From Trinickia symbiotica (GTDB lineage Bacteria > Pseudomonadota > Gammaproteobacteria > Burkholderiales > Burkholderiaceae), in the NCBI RefSeq assembly GCF_002934455.1, contig NZ_PTIR01000015.1:1-64000 (forward strand): DNA of 64,000 nt. Reading direction: 5' to 3'. Position 1 is the stretch's first letter, and every line of letters begins with the position of its first letter. The translations under genes were made by a program, and so were the position numbers. Below the pieces are notes generated by a model, which was given only the letters and a program-made list of their open reading frames with translations, did no database searches and was not told where the DNA came from. This document shows positions 1 through 8,939 of this stretch, piece by piece.

Positions 1-149
1 AGCTGCCGGCGCGAAGCCGACGGCGTCAGCCCCGGTAGCAGCATAGGGCGGCAATTTTAGTTGTCGTCGGCGGCGGTTGTAGTTGACGCCAGACACGCAA
101 GGGCGAACGGCTCACCAGATACGACTTCGCCAAGTGGGGATACAACGTC

Positions 150-569
150 TTGGACAACGGCGTCACTGAGAGCGATGCGGCACGCTTGGATTCTGACCCG
201 GCCTTTCGCGCGAAGTACATCAAGCGGCATGGCTACGAGAAGGACAAAGTGAAGAACGAACCGCCTGCCCGCATCGACCCTTTTGCTAAAGATCGTAGCG
301 ATGAAGCGTGCCATTCTGAGGCTGACCTCGCGTACGAAGTCGCGCAGGCCAGCGCCAAGGGCATTCCAATTGACACAGTGCGCTCAAGAATGGCAAAGGC
401 GCTAGACGCTCAGCACGTCTCGACAGCGGCATACAACGATCACATCCAACTGGTGAACCGGGCATACGCTTGGCAGAAGCACGGCTACACGCTGGTGCAA
501 ATCCGTGATGCCGATTTTCAAGCATGCAAGGGCACGCCGGTGTTGGAAGTGCCAAGCATGGGCGAATGA
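150..569 (+). CDS. hypothetical protein, possibly 5'-truncated
   Basis: Unrecognised, charged, 139 residues, no membrane segment or signal peptide. The only usable start in the frame is a TTG at 150, with no clear ribosome binding site. The frame stays open back to a stop at 84-86, and the residues before the TTG (YDFAKWGYNVL) read like real protein. The gene may therefore be the 3' part of a longer gene that was frameshifted or cut upstream. It lies on the accessory side of a tyrosine recombinase, which suggests cargo of a decayed mobile element. No function is proposed. Confidence 0.4.
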   Translation: MDNGVTESDAARLDSDPAFRAKYIKRHGYEKDKVKNEPPARIDPFAKDRSDEACHSEADLAYEVAQASAKGIPIDTVRSRMAKALDAQHVSTAAYNDHIQLVNRAYAWQKHGYTLVQIRDADFQACKGTPVLEVPSMGE

Positions 570-1076
570 ACAACTCAATATGCTGTGCGAGGAGCGTGGG
601 CTAGAAGGTGGGAAAGGAGTGGCCCTATTCGGCGTCAGTTGTTTTCGGGGTGGTCCAAGAAAAATAACTCGGCACAAGGCCGTGCATGGACTCCTTCCAA
701 CCGCTGGCGGTCTGACCCACCAACTCCCGTCTTATGCTTGCGCTCCACGCATCGCGGCAACGGCACGTGGATCTGAAGTGGGCGCGTCTGTAAAGATAGC
801 GCCCAACAGCCGTATTTGACGTTATTCCCGGTACATCACCCCGCAGGATCAGACGGTCACCGGTTGCCGCCGGTGCGAATGGTGGGGGTATTCAAAAACT
901 GGGTTAACATGCGCCCTCCTTTTGAAAACCCACTGCTGGGGAAGTAGTAGTTTCACCAAATCCGCAGATTTTTGCAATCGAGCGAATCTGCAACGTCACT
1001 TGGAAACTGCCCGCTGAAGGCTGTCCAGGCAGCGCGGCGAGCCGATCTGATGCGCCGCGCGACTCCTACGGGACTA
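570..1076. other. intergenic region without a convincing gene
   Basis: No open frame here has a credible start and protein-like composition. Several short frames overlap on both strands and none matches a family I recognise. The stretch probably holds decayed mobile-element sequence between the hypothetical gene and the recombinase. Confidence 0.5.
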
Positions 1077-2063
1077 TCACCCCATCACGCCAACCAACTC
1101 CTCCGCTTTCAGGTGCGTATAGCGCGCCAGCATTCGGATGTCCTTGTGGCCGCTGATAACCGATAGCTGGATCGGATTCAGGCCCGCGCGAGCGTATCGC
1201 GTAATGGCCGTATGGCGAAGGTCGTGGAAACGTAGGCCGGTGATTTTGCATCGCTTGACGAGCCGGATGAACTGACGCTTGATCGACTCGGCGGAAAGCC
1301 CGAACACCGGCCCGCGACCACGCTCAAGACACTCCAGCGCGGCGATTGCCCGCGTCGATAGGGGCACGTCTCGCGGCAGACCGTTTTTCGACGTGTGCAG
1401 GCGGGCGATCTTCCGTGTCCAATCAATGTCCGACCACTTCAGCGCGGCAATCTCCCCTTGTCGCATTGCGGTAGCTATCGCGAACTCGATCACCGGCCGC
1501 AGGTCGCCAGCGGCGTTTAGCAATCGTTTCTCCTCTTCCGCCGTCAGCACGCGGTCACGGTGCGGCGGGCTCTTCGGACGCGCAACCTTAATCGGCGGAA
1601 TCTCCGTGCAGCCCCACTCCGCTCGCGCGAGGTTGACGGCCGCCAGCAGCAAGTTCATCTGCCTCGCGACAGACGAACCGGCCCGCCCCTCTAGCTGCGA
1701 ATCACGCCACGTCGCGACCTTCTGCGCATCCAACGCGGCCAGTGGCATCGATACGAACTCGCGACACTCTCGCAGCCAGCGGCGGATCGTAAGCCCCTCA
1801 ATATCGCCGCCACGCTTCTTCGGGCTGATGTCTTCCGCGTACCGTCGCAGCACGTCCGCAAGAGTGTTTAAACCGTCTGCTTTCGGCTTCGCGGCCTTCG
1901 ATAGCTCGCCGCGATCCAGGGCGCTCTCAGTGGCCCGTACCCACTTGTCCGCCTCCTTCTTGTCGTGGAAGGTCTTCGACTGAGTGGGCCAGCCCTTCCG
2001 TCGCACCTTCGCCTGGAATGTAACGTCCCCATTTTTAGCCACGTGTTTGCTAATCGTTCCCAT
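1077..2063 (-). CDS. tyrosine recombinase / phage-type integrase
   Basis: Site-specific recombinase of the phage integrase family, 328 residues, a usual length. An N-terminal arm/core-binding region precedes the catalytic domain (about 170-328). The catalytic set is visible: R201 (AMRQGEIAAL), K226, H280 and R283 (HDLRH), H306 (SGHKD) and the nucleophile Y315 (ARYTHLK). The start ATG at 2063 has GAGGA upstream on the minus strand. It is transcribed away from tRNA-Val, whose 5' end is only about 85 bp to the right. Most tRNA-targeting integrases sit next to the tRNA 3' end, so the target is not certain. It looks intact and may be the last complete gene of an element lying to the left. Confidence 0.9.
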   Translation of the reverse strand: MGTISKHVAKNGDVTFQAKVRRKGWPTQSKTFHDKKEADKWVRATESALDRGELSKAAKPKADGLNTLADVLRRYAEDISPKKRGGDIEGLTIRRWLRECREFVSMPLAALDAQKVATWRDSQLEGRAGSSVARQMNLLLAAVNLARAEWGCTEIPPIKVARPKSPPHRDRVLTAEEEKRLLNAAGDLRPVIEFAIATAMRQGEIAALKWSDIDWTRKIARLHTSKNGLPRDVPLSTRAIAALECLERGRGPVFGLSAESIKRQFIRLVKRCKITGLRFHDLRHTAITRYARAGLNPIQLSVISGHKDIRMLARYTHLKAEELVGVMG

Positions 2064-2070
2064 GATGTGT

Positions 2071-2097
2071 CGAGTCCTCTACGAGTCCTACGGCACT
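2071..2097. repeat. short direct repeats flanking the integrase
   Basis: CGAGTCCT occurs twice, at 2071-2078 and 2082-2089, 11 bp apart, just upstream of the integrase start. A 16-bp relative of 2082-2097 (CGAGTCCTACGGCACT) lies just past the integrase stop at 1060-1075 (CGACTCCTACGGGACT, two mismatches). These could be integrase arm-binding sites or att remnants. Chance similarity is not excluded. Confidence 0.35.
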
Positions 2098-2107
2098 TAG
2101 GTAACTG

Positions 2108-2136
2108 TTGACAGAACTTCCAAGAACCGCCATAAT
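2108..2136 (+). promoter_or_regulatory. promoter of tRNA-Val
   Basis: -35 TTGACA at 2108-2113 and -10 CATAAT at 2131-2136, separated by 17 bp, place the start about 6 nt before the tRNA. The tRNA operon at 35.5 kb has the same hexamers and spacing. Confidence 0.75.
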
Positions 2137-2148
2137 CCGTGGCTCTTC

Positions 2149-2223
2149 GGGTGGTTAGCTCAGCGGTAGAGCACTGCCTTCACACGGCAGGGGTCACTGG
2201 TTCGATCCCAGTACTACCCACCA
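2149..2223 (+). tRNA. tRNA-Val(CAC)
   Basis: A complete 75-nt cloverleaf with CCA encoded. The acceptor GGGTGGT pairs with ACTACCC (one G-U), and the T-arm is GGTTCGATCC. The anticodon loop TTCACAC between CTGCC and GGCAG gives anticodon CAC, valine. It is followed by a terminator at 2257 and preceded by a strong promoter, so it is an autonomous unit. Confidence 0.95.
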
Positions 2224-2256
2224 GGACAATTCGGTGGTTTTTTCCCGAAGGAACGA

Positions 2257-2287
2257 CGGCTTAGATCATCCGATCTAGGCCGTTTTT
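2257..2287 (+). terminator. Rho-independent terminator after tRNA-Val
   Basis: An 11-bp stem (2257-2267 with 2272-2282, one G-U pair), loop ATCC, then TTTTT. It ends the tRNA-Val transcript. Confidence 0.85.
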
Positions 2288-2583
2288 CTTTGCCGCAATG
2301 CTTCCCAAAGCCATCGCGCGAACGCTTTCGAGTCCCTCACGCGTCCCGCGTCTCGCGTTCTACGTTGGCGGGGCGATCGGTAGCTTGGTCGTCGGAACGG
2401 ACAAAACATAGGCTTTGGCCCGGTGACGCAAGCGCAGATTCATCGTGCGATGCTTGGCGCAACTTTCGCGCTATCCCAGCCCATGTTTGTTCTGTTGCTT
2501 CAACATCCCGAAATCGTGAGCACGTCGTTGCCAAATCGCCGCATGTACGGCTCGATGGCTCGTGCCGTCGCAGCGACTAAGCA

Positions 2584-2850
2584 ATGATGGATGATTTTGA
2601 AGAATCAATGTATCGGCACGCCAAAGACATGAAATCGTGGTTAATTGATCGTGCATTGCTCCTATTAACGTCGGTCGTCCTGGCCGGCGTCGCGTGGGCG
2701 ACCATTCACTATCTCGGCGACTCATACTTTTCCGTCTCGACAACAGTGCTGATTGTGGTGCTGTTTGCGGAAAACTGGCGTCTGCACAAGCTACTGCGCG
2801 AGCACGGTATTTCGACGCGGTGGCGCAAACGTGCAAAAGACAACTCATGA
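2584..2850 (+). CDS. small two-helix membrane protein, unknown function
   Basis: An 88-residue protein with two predicted transmembrane helices (about residues 21-45 and 50-65) and a basic C-terminus (STRWRKRAKDN), which suggests both ends in the cytoplasm. No family recognised. The start is an ATG-ATG pair at 2584 with only a weak ribosome binding site. It stands alone between the tRNA-Val terminator and the oxygenase gene, in a region of accessory character. Confidence 0.5.
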   Translation: MMDDFEESMYRHAKDMKSWLIDRALLLLTSVVLAGVAWATIHYLGDSYFSVSTTVLIVVLFAENWRLHKLLREHGISTRWRKRAKDNS

Positions 2851-3174
2851 GCGCGCCCGCTTAGCCGTCGCGCATCAAGGCCGGCTCGTCGTCGGCCGCG
2901 TTGCTGCGCATCCAATGGGTTATGCCGCAAGGAGGAGGCTCTCCTGATATTCGAGCGTCCCGCCGTCGCGGCGAGGCTCACATCGGCAACTATCGAATAC
3001 GGATACCAAGCCCCTCCCTGGCTCATCACCCGACGACGGCAATGTGCAAGCCGCCACTCCCTCAGGGTACGAGACACATAGCGCGCACGCGAAAGGATGT
3101 GCACTAGCTGTTTTACCAAGCTGCTCGGCGAACGCTTCGGGTAGGCTTTAATCGACTACACCCGAGGTGCTTAG
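2851..3174. other. intergenic region, no gene seen
   Basis: About 320 bp without a protein-like frame. It presumably holds the promoter of the downstream oxygenase gene, but I cannot place hexamers with confidence. Confidence 0.5.
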
Positions 3175-3777
3175 ATGAGCTCGTACCTGTCGATGCCCCC
3201 CGGCCCGCCGATCCGGGACCAAAGCTACGCTACATGGCGCGGCGCCTTCACGAAAGAGGATCTCGATAAGATCGTCGAGCTTGGGGAGGCAGTGCCCAGC
3301 CAGCCCGCTACCGTATTTAATGACGCTGCCGTGGAGGTAGACGAAGGCATCCGGCGTACGGATGTCGGCTGGATCGCTCGCACCCCCGAGTCCGATTGGC
3401 TATACGAAAAGCTCGCATACTATGCAGCCGATTTGAACGCGCGCTATTTCGGGTTTGCTTTATCGGGATTCATCGAGCAACTTCAATACACCATCTACAG
3501 AGGTTCCGAGGATCGACCTGGGAAGTACGATTGGCACGTCGATATGGGTATCAATACGGCCGCGCCCCGAAAGTTGTCTCTGGTGGTCTTATTGTCCAGT
3601 CCCGAAGAGTACGAAGGCGGAGAACTGGAATTTCAAGGTATTTCGACGTCGCAGGCGACGAAGTCGCAAGGCGACGTCAACGCGTTTTCGTCCTGGGTCA
3701 TGCACCGCGTCAAGCCGGTCACCAAGGGAACGAGGCGATCGCTTGTTGCCTGGATCTCGGGCCCCCAGTTCCTGTAA
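3175..3777 (+). CDS. 2-oxoglutarate/Fe(II) oxygenase, prolyl-4-hydroxylase-like
   Basis: A 200-residue protein of the P4Hc/PKHD-type hydroxylase family, which hydroxylates a protein or small-molecule substrate using O2 and 2-oxoglutarate. The iron triad is readable: H121 and D123 (DWHVDMG) and H177 (WVMHRVK), with R187/R188 about ten residues later to bind 2-oxoglutarate. The jelly-roll strand region SLVVLLSSPEEYEGGEL (about 135-151) is typical. No signal peptide. The next gene downstream encodes a collagen-like protein rich in Pro at the Y position, the usual substrate type for prolyl-4-hydroxylases. A functional link is an inference from adjacency only, and the 380-bp gap argues against one operon. 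Confidence 0.85.
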   Translation: MSSYLSMPPGPPIRDQSYATWRGAFTKEDLDKIVELGEAVPSQPATVFNDAAVEVDEGIRRTDVGWIARTPESDWLYEKLAYYAADLNARYFGFALSGFIEQLQYTIYRGSEDRPGKYDWHVDMGINTAAPRKLSLVVLLSSPEEYEGGELEFQGISTSQATKSQGDVNAFSSWVMHRVKPVTKGTRRSLVAWISGPQFL

Positions 3778-4160
3778 GTAGCCCCCGTTCTCCCAGTATT
3801 GGGAACGGCATCGTGCTTGGCACGGCGAGGACGAAATCCCGGACCCTATCATTCTTGCCAGGCATAAAAACCGAAGCATGGTCTATCGTCTGACTCAGGA
3901 ATAGCGTTAACTGAAACTTTCGCCTTTAAATCGCGCAACCGATAAAGCGACCGATACCTGAACATTTATTGAACAGATTGAATTGCCTTCTGAATGGAAA
4001 CGTCTGGACAACAACACAAATTTCAACACTTTCAATAAATCTTTTTATCAGCCTAAGTTCGACACGCAATAGGTTTATTTTGCCAAATATTCGGCATCGC
4101 TTTTCGTTGCCCCCGGTCTTGGGGGGCTTGTTAGCAGTACTTGATATAAGGAGCACGCAA
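3778..4160. other. AT-rich leader upstream of the collagen-like gene
   Basis: About 3985-4100 is clearly lower in GC than its surroundings, with runs such as AATAAATCTTTTTATC. A GC hairpin (CCCCC GGTCTT GGGGG) lies near 4112-4127. The ribosome binding site AAGGAG lies about 8 nt before the ATG at 4161. This probably carries the promoter and untranslated leader of the collagen-like gene and has the base composition of acquired DNA. Confidence 0.5.
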
Positions 4161-4931
4161 ATGTCTGACGCTGCTGCATTGCAACCGAGCGAAAAACGTC
4201 CTCCCCAGGGACCGCCGGGACCTCCGGGACCTCCAGGACCTCCAGGACCTCCAGGACCTCCAGGACCGCAGGGACAGCAGGGACAGCAGGGACCCTCCGG
4301 CGCTGCGGGGCCAAAAGGCGATCCGGGCCCCAGTGGGCCCCCAGGTACACCAGGCGCTTCTGGACACCCAGGCAGCCCGGGCCAGGCGGGTGCTCCAGGT
4401 GCGCCGGGCGCTCCCGGGCCAATCGGACACCAGGGCACGCCGGGTAGTCCAGGTGCACCAGGCTCGCCGGGTAATCCCGGACCAGCGGGACAGCAGGGCT
4501 CTCCGGGCAGTCCAGGCTCTCCTGGCTCGCCGGGCCCACAAGGTCCGCAAGGAATTCAGGGGCCTCCTGGACCGGCAGGTGGGGCCTCCGGTGAAACCAT
4601 GACCTTTAACGTACCCGGCGACTCTCCGACAACAGAGACAACGATCAACGCAACCTTTGATACCTGCTTCCTTGTGTGGTGGCCAGGACTCACGATCAAT
4701 CTTCCACAGATGAAAACCGCGCCTGGAAGCGCACCAAAAAAGATAACGATAACCGTTGTCAACAATTCTAGCGGAAGTGTTACGGTCAACGCGGCCTCTG
4801 GAGACAACATAACGACCTATGATCCCCAATGGGGGGATTCGTCAAACCTGACCCTCCCAGCAGGACATTCTGCAACGTTTATTGTAGCTTGGAAGTCCAA
4901 ATATTGGGGGGTGCTGTACTACCGCCCGTAA
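4161..4931 (+). CDS. collagen-like protein with C-terminal globular domain
   Basis: A 256-residue protein. Residues 1-16 form a short polar N-terminus without signal peptide. Residues 17-139 are 41 uninterrupted Gly-X-Y triplets, opening with six GPP and rich in GAP/GSP. Residues 142-256 form a beta-rich domain with several aromatics ([17 protein letters not shown]) and one Cys. Bacterial collagen-like proteins form triple helices and usually act at the cell surface, on spores or in phage tails; Burkholderia has a known set (Bucl proteins). The absence of an export signal argues for a phage/tailocin-type or non-Sec route, or a missed start. I chose ATG 4161 because AAGGAG precedes it; an in-frame extension to 3969 is AT-rich and not protein-like. 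Upstream lies a prolyl-hydroxylase-like gene, downstream an overlapping small ORF. Confidence 0.85.
   Translation: MSDAAALQPSEKRPPQGPPGPPGPPGPPGPPGPPGPQGQQGQQGPSGAAGPKGDPGPSGPPGTPGASGHPGSPGQAGAPGAPGAPGPIGHQGTPGSPGAPGSPGNPGPAGQQGSPGSPGSPGSPGPQGPQGIQGPPGPAGGASGETMTFNVPGDSPTTETTINATFDTCFLVWWPGLTINLPQMKTAPGSAPKKITITVVNNSSGSVTVNAASGDNITTYDPQWGDSSNLTLPAGHSATFIVAWKSKYWGVLYYRP
4209..4577 (+). repeat. Gly-X-Y coding repeat array
   Basis: Forty-one 9-nt units encode Gly-X-Y. The first part contains near-identical GGACCTCCA units (4218-4262), prone to slippage and so a likely site of length variation between strains. Confidence 0.9.
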
Positions 4932-5089
4932 TGTCAAGATATCTAAATTCTGGCGTAGGATTACCTCCCGAGATTAGCGCTGTCTCATATCTCGGGAGGC
5001 TGTATCAAGGACAGTTCACTTTGGTTCCTTTCGGTGATTTTGTGCGCGACCTGCTAGAAGGCGACATTTCAGGGGAGGTTCAGCAATAG
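4931..5089 (+). CDS. 52-residue ORF overlapping the collagen-like gene
   Basis: The stop TAA of the collagen-like gene (4929-4931) shares its last A with an ATG (TAATG), the arrangement used for coupled translation. The 52-residue product ([13 protein letters not shown]...) is mixed polar/aromatic with no membrane segment and no recognised family. It has no ribosome binding site of its own beyond coupling. It could be a small partner or chaperone of the collagen-like protein, or a frameshifted tail of a formerly longer protein. About 90 bp downstream hold nothing else. Confidence 0.45.
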   Translation: MSRYLNSGVGLPPEISAVSYLGRLYQGQFTLVPFGDFVRDLLEGDISGEVQQ

Positions 5090-5183
5090 GGAAAAGGAAA
5101 AAGCAAAAAAAGCGCAAAACCGGCTGATGCACCGCCAAGCGCTACAGCAATGCGCGATCCGCAGCGGCACGTTCATCTAGGCG

Positions 5184-6086
5184 TCACGAGAGACAAGACC
5201 GTGTAAATAAATCAAACAGCCACTGCGCGCTTCCCGAAAGCGCCCGATTGCGTCGTCGAATCAACCCCATCGTGCGTGACACGCTCGGCTCGACAAGCGG
5301 CACGCCGACCAGTACCGAATGCTCGGGCCCCGGCATCGCCATGGCAGGCAGTGCCGCCACACCCAAGCCGGCCTCGACCAGGCCCAACGCCGCCGTCCCG
5401 CTTTGTACCTCATAGGCAATCGGAGGACGTGCCGCGACGCCGACGAGCGCGCGATCGACGATGAGCCGATTATCGGACGTGCGCGCTACCGCAATGAACG
5501 GAGTCGCCGTAGAAACCACCTGTGCCCAAGACACCTTCTCGAGCTTCGCGAATGGATGATCTCGCCGGCATGCGAGCACGAAGGGCTCTTTGATTAGGGG
5601 AAGAAAATCGACGTCGTCGTCCTCGGCGCTCACGAACGTAAAACCGAAATCGGCATCTCCCTGCGCGACCGCCGAACGGACCTCATTCGCCTTCGCGTCG
5701 AAGACGGCGACCTGCACGCGCGGATGCTTTTCCCGGAAGCGCTGCAACGCGTTCGACACGTGGTAATGCACCGCCGACGGTACGCAAGCCACCGTCACCC
5801 GCTCCACGCGCGTCGCTGCGGCGCCGCGGATGCCGAGCACCGCGTGATCGAGATCGTCCAGCACCGCCCGAACCTTGCGCTCGAACTCGCGTCCGACCGC
5901 CGTCAGCTTGACGCGCCGCGTCGTGCGCTCCAGCAGGCGTACGCCGAGCGCTCGCTCTAGTTTATCGATACGTCGGCTATACGCCGGTTGCGATAAATGC
6001 ACGGCCTCTGCCGCCTTGCGAAAGCTTCCGCATTCGACGATCGCGCGGAATGCAATAAGGTCGTTCAGGTCAAAGTTGATGTTCAT
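5184..6086 (-). CDS. tcuR: LysR-family regulator of tricarballylate genes
   Basis: A 300-residue LysR-type regulator. The N-terminal winged helix (about 1-60, with AFRAIVECGSFRKAAEAVHL and SQPAYSRRIDKLE) is followed by the inducer-binding domain. The ATG at 6086 is preferred over an upstream start because the HTH then begins at the usual distance (MNINFDLNDLIAFR). It is divergent from tcuABC across 169 bp that contain a LysR-type dyad. In Salmonella TcuR activates tcuABC in response to tricarballylate, and the same arrangement here supports that role. The name rests on context; LysR proteins are hard to tell apart by sequence. Confidence 0.75.
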   Translation of the reverse strand: MNINFDLNDLIAFRAIVECGSFRKAAEAVHLSQPAYSRRIDKLERALGVRLLERTTRRVKLTAVGREFERKVRAVLDDLDHAVLGIRGAAATRVERVTVACVPSAVHYHVSNALQRFREKHPRVQVAVFDAKANEVRSAVAQGDADFGFTFVSAEDDDVDFLPLIKEPFVLACRRDHPFAKLEKVSWAQVVSTATPFIAVARTSDNRLIVDRALVGVAARPPIAYEVQSGTAALGLVEAGLGVAALPAMAMPGPEHSVLVGVPLVEPSVSRTMGLIRRRNRALSGSAQWLFDLFTRSCLS

Positions 6087-6152
6087 CGGAAATCCGCAGT
6101 CACGAAGCCGAGCGCTGCACGGCGCCCATTGATGCGTCGATTCTATCAATCG

Positions 6153-6167
6153 TTGCTTTTATTGCAA
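6153..6167. promoter_or_regulatory. LysR-type dyad in the tcuR-tcuA intergenic region
   Basis: TTGC-N7-GCAA at 6153-6167 contains the T-N11-A pattern (T6154 to A6166) typical of LysR sites. It sits between the divergent genes and is the best candidate TcuR binding site. Confidence 0.45.
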
Positions 6168-6255
6168 TTGACGTAGCTGCTCGCTCTGACCGAGACTGGC
6201 TGGGTTTCGTCGCGGCATCGCGCTGGGCCAAGGGCCCGCGAGGATAAGCGCGGCG

Positions 6256-7695
6256 ATGACCGAACAGATGAAAGCGACACCCGAGGCGAAATTGATCGAC
6301 GTTCTCGTTATCGGCGGCGGCAACGCCGCCCTATGCGCGGCCTTGATGGCGCGCGAGCGCGGCGCTGCCGTCCTGCTGCTCGAAGCGTCGCCGCGCGAAT
6401 GGCGCGGGGGCAACACACAACACACGCGCAACCTGCGCTGCATGCATGACGAGCCTCAAGACGTGCTCGTCGATGCCTACCCCGAAGAAGAGTTCTGGCA
6501 AGACCTGCTCAAGGTGACGGGTGGCCAGACCGACGAAGCGCTCGCGCGCCTCGTCATCCGGGCCTCGGCCACGTGCCGGCCCTGGATGCGCAGCCACGGC
6601 GTGCGCTTTCAACCGTCGCTCTCGGGCGCACTGCATACGGCCCGTACGAACGCCTTTTTCATGGGTGGCGGAAAAGCGCTCGTCAACGCCTATTACCGGA
6701 GCGCCGAGAACCTCGGCGTGCAAATCCGCTACGACGCGCCGGTCGAACGAATCGAACTCGACGGCAGCCGTTTCGTCGCCGCCTACGTCGGAGACGAGCG
6801 CGTCGTCGCACGAACCTGCGTACTCGCCGCGGGTGGCTTCGAATCGAACCGGGAATGGCTGCGCGAAGCCTGGGGCCAGAACGAGCGCGGCGAATACCCG
6901 GCCGATAACTTCATCATCCGCGGCACACGCTTCAACCGGGGCACGCTGCTGCGTTTCATGATCGAGGCCGGCGCGGACTGCATCGGCGACCCAACGCAGG
7001 CACACATGGTCGCGATCGACGCACGCGCCCCGCTCTATGACGGAGGCATCTGCACGCGCATCGATTGCGTTTCGCTCGGCGTAGTGGTGAATCGCGATGC
7101 CCGCCGCTTTTATAACGAGGGCGAGGACTTCTGGCCGAAGCGCTATGCGATCTGGGGGCGGCTCGTCGCCCAGCAGCCCGCGCAAATCGCGTATTCGATC
7201 ATCGACGCGAAAGCGATCGGCCGATTTATGCCGCCCGTTTTTCCCGGAACCCGCGCGAATACGCTGCCCGAACTGGCGCGCGCGCTGGGTCTGCCGGAGG
7301 CACAGTTCGTGAAGACGATTGAAGCGTATAACGCGGCATGCCGTCCCGGCACGTTCGATCATGCGCAGCTCGACGATTGTCGCACGGAGGGCCTCGAGCC
7401 CCCGAAGACGCATTGGGCAAGACCGCTCGATACTCCACCCTTTTTGGGCTACGCGCTGCGCCCGGGCGTCACGTTCACCTATCTCGGCCTGAAAACGGAT
7501 GAAACAGCGGCAGTGCGCTTCGCGGGCGAACGCAGCCGGAATCTCTTCGTCGCCGGCGAAATGATGGCAGGCAACGTGCTCGGCCGGGGATACACAGCCG
7601 GTGTCGGCATGAGCATAGGTACGGCCTTCGGCCGTATTGCCGGCGCGAACGCCGCCGTCTCCGCAAGCCAGGAAAGTCTCGATGCAGCAGCTTGA
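6256..7695 (+). CDS. tcuA: FAD-dependent tricarballylate dehydrogenase
   Basis: A 479-residue flavoprotein of the fumarate reductase/succinate dehydrogenase flavoprotein family. TcuA oxidises tricarballylate to cis-aconitate, which enters the TCA cycle. The N-terminal dinucleotide-binding motif [19 protein letters not shown] (about 17-35) ends in the acidic LLLEAS strand; the C-terminal FAD region carries [25 protein letters not shown] precedes the ATG at 6256. The stop overlaps the start of tcuB by 14 nt, so the two are co-translated. Downstream TcuB is expected to reoxidise the flavin. Confidence 0.9.
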   Translation: MTEQMKATPEAKLIDVLVIGGGNAALCAALMARERGAAVLLLEASPREWRGGNTQHTRNLRCMHDEPQDVLVDAYPEEEFWQDLLKVTGGQTDEALARLVIRASATCRPWMRSHGVRFQPSLSGALHTARTNAFFMGGGKALVNAYYRSAENLGVQIRYDAPVERIELDGSRFVAAYVGDERVVARTCVLAAGGFESNREWLREAWGQNERGEYPADNFIIRGTRFNRGTLLRFMIEAGADCIGDPTQAHMVAIDARAPLYDGGICTRIDCVSLGVVVNRDARRFYNEGEDFWPKRYAIWGRLVAQQPAQIAYSIIDAKAIGRFMPPVFPGTRANTLPELARALGLPEAQFVKTIEAYNAACRPGTFDHAQLDDCRTEGLEPPKTHWARPLDTPPFLGYALRPGVTFTYLGLKTDETAAVRFAGERSRNLFVAGEMMAGNVLGRGYTAGVGMSIGTAFGRIAGANAAVSASQESLDAAA

Positions 7696-8857
7696 TACAT
7701 TGATCGAAAGCGCCCGGACCTGGTCCGACAGGGCGACGCACTCGGCCCACGACGCCGACGCAAACGCCGAAGCCGAAGTCGCCCGCATCATGCAAATCTG
7801 CAATGCGTGCCGGTATTGCGAAGGCTTCTGCGCTGTGTTCCCGGCCATGACGCGGCGGCTAGAATTCGGCACGGCCGATGTCCACTATCTCGCGAATCTC
7901 TGCCACAACTGCGGCGCCTGTCTGCATGCATGCCAATACGCGCCGCCGCACGAGTTCGCCGTCAATGTGCCGAACGCGATGGCTCGCGTACGGATGAATA
8001 CCTATCGGCACTACGCGTGGCCGCGCGCGCTCGGTGCGCTTTACGAGCGTAACGGTCTCGCCTTGTCGCTTGCGCTCGCGGGCGGCCTGGCGCTCTTCCT
8101 CATCCTCCCGCTGGCGCTCAGAGGCACACTATGGATGTCGGCGCCCGGCGGCAACTTCTATGAGGTGTTTTCGCACTCGCTCATGGTCGCCTTCTTCGCC
8201 CCGCCGTTTGTCTACGCGCTCGTCGCGCTGGCGCTCGGCGTGCGGCGCTTCTGGCGCGAAACATCGGCCGGCCACGCGAGCGGCCCTGCGGTCCTCGAGG
8301 CCGGCGGAGCGGTTGCGACGCTCAAGTATCTCGATGGCGGCCACGGTGAAGGCTGCAACAACGAGGACGATGCGTTCACGCTCTCACGGCGGCGCTTTCA
8401 TCAGCTGACGTTTTACGGCTTCTTGCTCTGCTTCCTATCCACCTGTATCGCCACGCTCTATCACTATCTGCTGCGCCTGGAAGCGCCCTACGCCTACACC
8501 AGCGTGCCCACGCTCGTCGGCACGATAGGCGGCATTGCGCTCGTCATCGGCGTCGTCGGACTCTGGCGGCTGAATGTCCGTCGCCATCCGCTCGCGGGCG
8601 ATCCCCAGCAAAAACCGATGGATCGCGGTTTCATGGCGCTACTGCTGCTCATCGCGGCGAGCGGACTCGCGCTCGAGGTCTGGCGCGCAACGCCGTCCAT
8701 GCCTATCCTGCTAGCAGTGCATCTCGGGGCCGTACTTTCGTTTTTCCTGACGCTGCCCTACGGCAAGTTTGCGCATGGCCCACTGCGCGCCGCGGCGCTG
8801 CTGAAATGGGCCATCGAGCGACGGGAGCCGAACCGAACGGGGCTGACGGAAGACTGA
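7682..8857 (+). CDS. tcuB: TcuB/CitB iron-sulfur and haem membrane protein
   Basis: A 391-residue protein thought to pass electrons from TcuA-bound FADH2 to the quinone pool. Near the N-terminus are two ferredoxin-like Cys clusters, [11 protein letters not shown] (about 40-50) and [11 protein letters not shown] (about 78-88). Several transmembrane helices follow (about 120-390) with conserved histidines suited to haem. The start ATG at 7682 lies inside the end of tcuA and has AGGAAAG upstream; a longer frame from 7637 lacks such a site. Second gene of the tcuABC operon. Confidence 0.9.
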   Translation: MQQLDTLIESARTWSDRATHSAHDADANAEAEVARIMQICNACRYCEGFCAVFPAMTRRLEFGTADVHYLANLCHNCGACLHACQYAPPHEFAVNVPNAMARVRMNTYRHYAWPRALGALYERNGLALSLALAGGLALFLILPLALRGTLWMSAPGGNFYEVFSHSLMVAFFAPPFVYALVALALGVRRFWRETSAGHASGPAVLEAGGAVATLKYLDGGHGEGCNNEDDAFTLSRRRFHQLTFYGFLLCFLSTCIATLYHYLLRLEAPYAYTSVPTLVGTIGGIALVIGVVGLWRLNVRRHPLAGDPQQKPMDRGFMALLLLIAASGLALEVWRATPSMPILLAVHLGAVLSFFLTLPYGKFAHGPLRAAALLKWAIERREPNRTGLTED

Positions 8858-8939
8858 TCGCGGCGGCGGACTGAGGACGAGGTCCGGCACTTGTCGTCGC
8901 CACAATGGGGTGAACGGAATCTTCAACGAGGAGACAAGC

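Noticed and set aside
2290..2580. A 96-residue frame after tRNA-Val
   Set aside because: Begins inside the terminator's T run, has no ribosome binding site and an Arg/Ser-rich composition.
4209..4577. CRISPR-like regular repeats
   Set aside because: The 9-nt periodicity encodes Gly-X-Y triplets; there are no spacers and no cas genes.
6331..7872. A 513-residue open frame antisense to tcuA
   Set aside because: No family phrases and Arg/Ala-rich composition typical of antisense frames; tcuA is clear on the plus strand.
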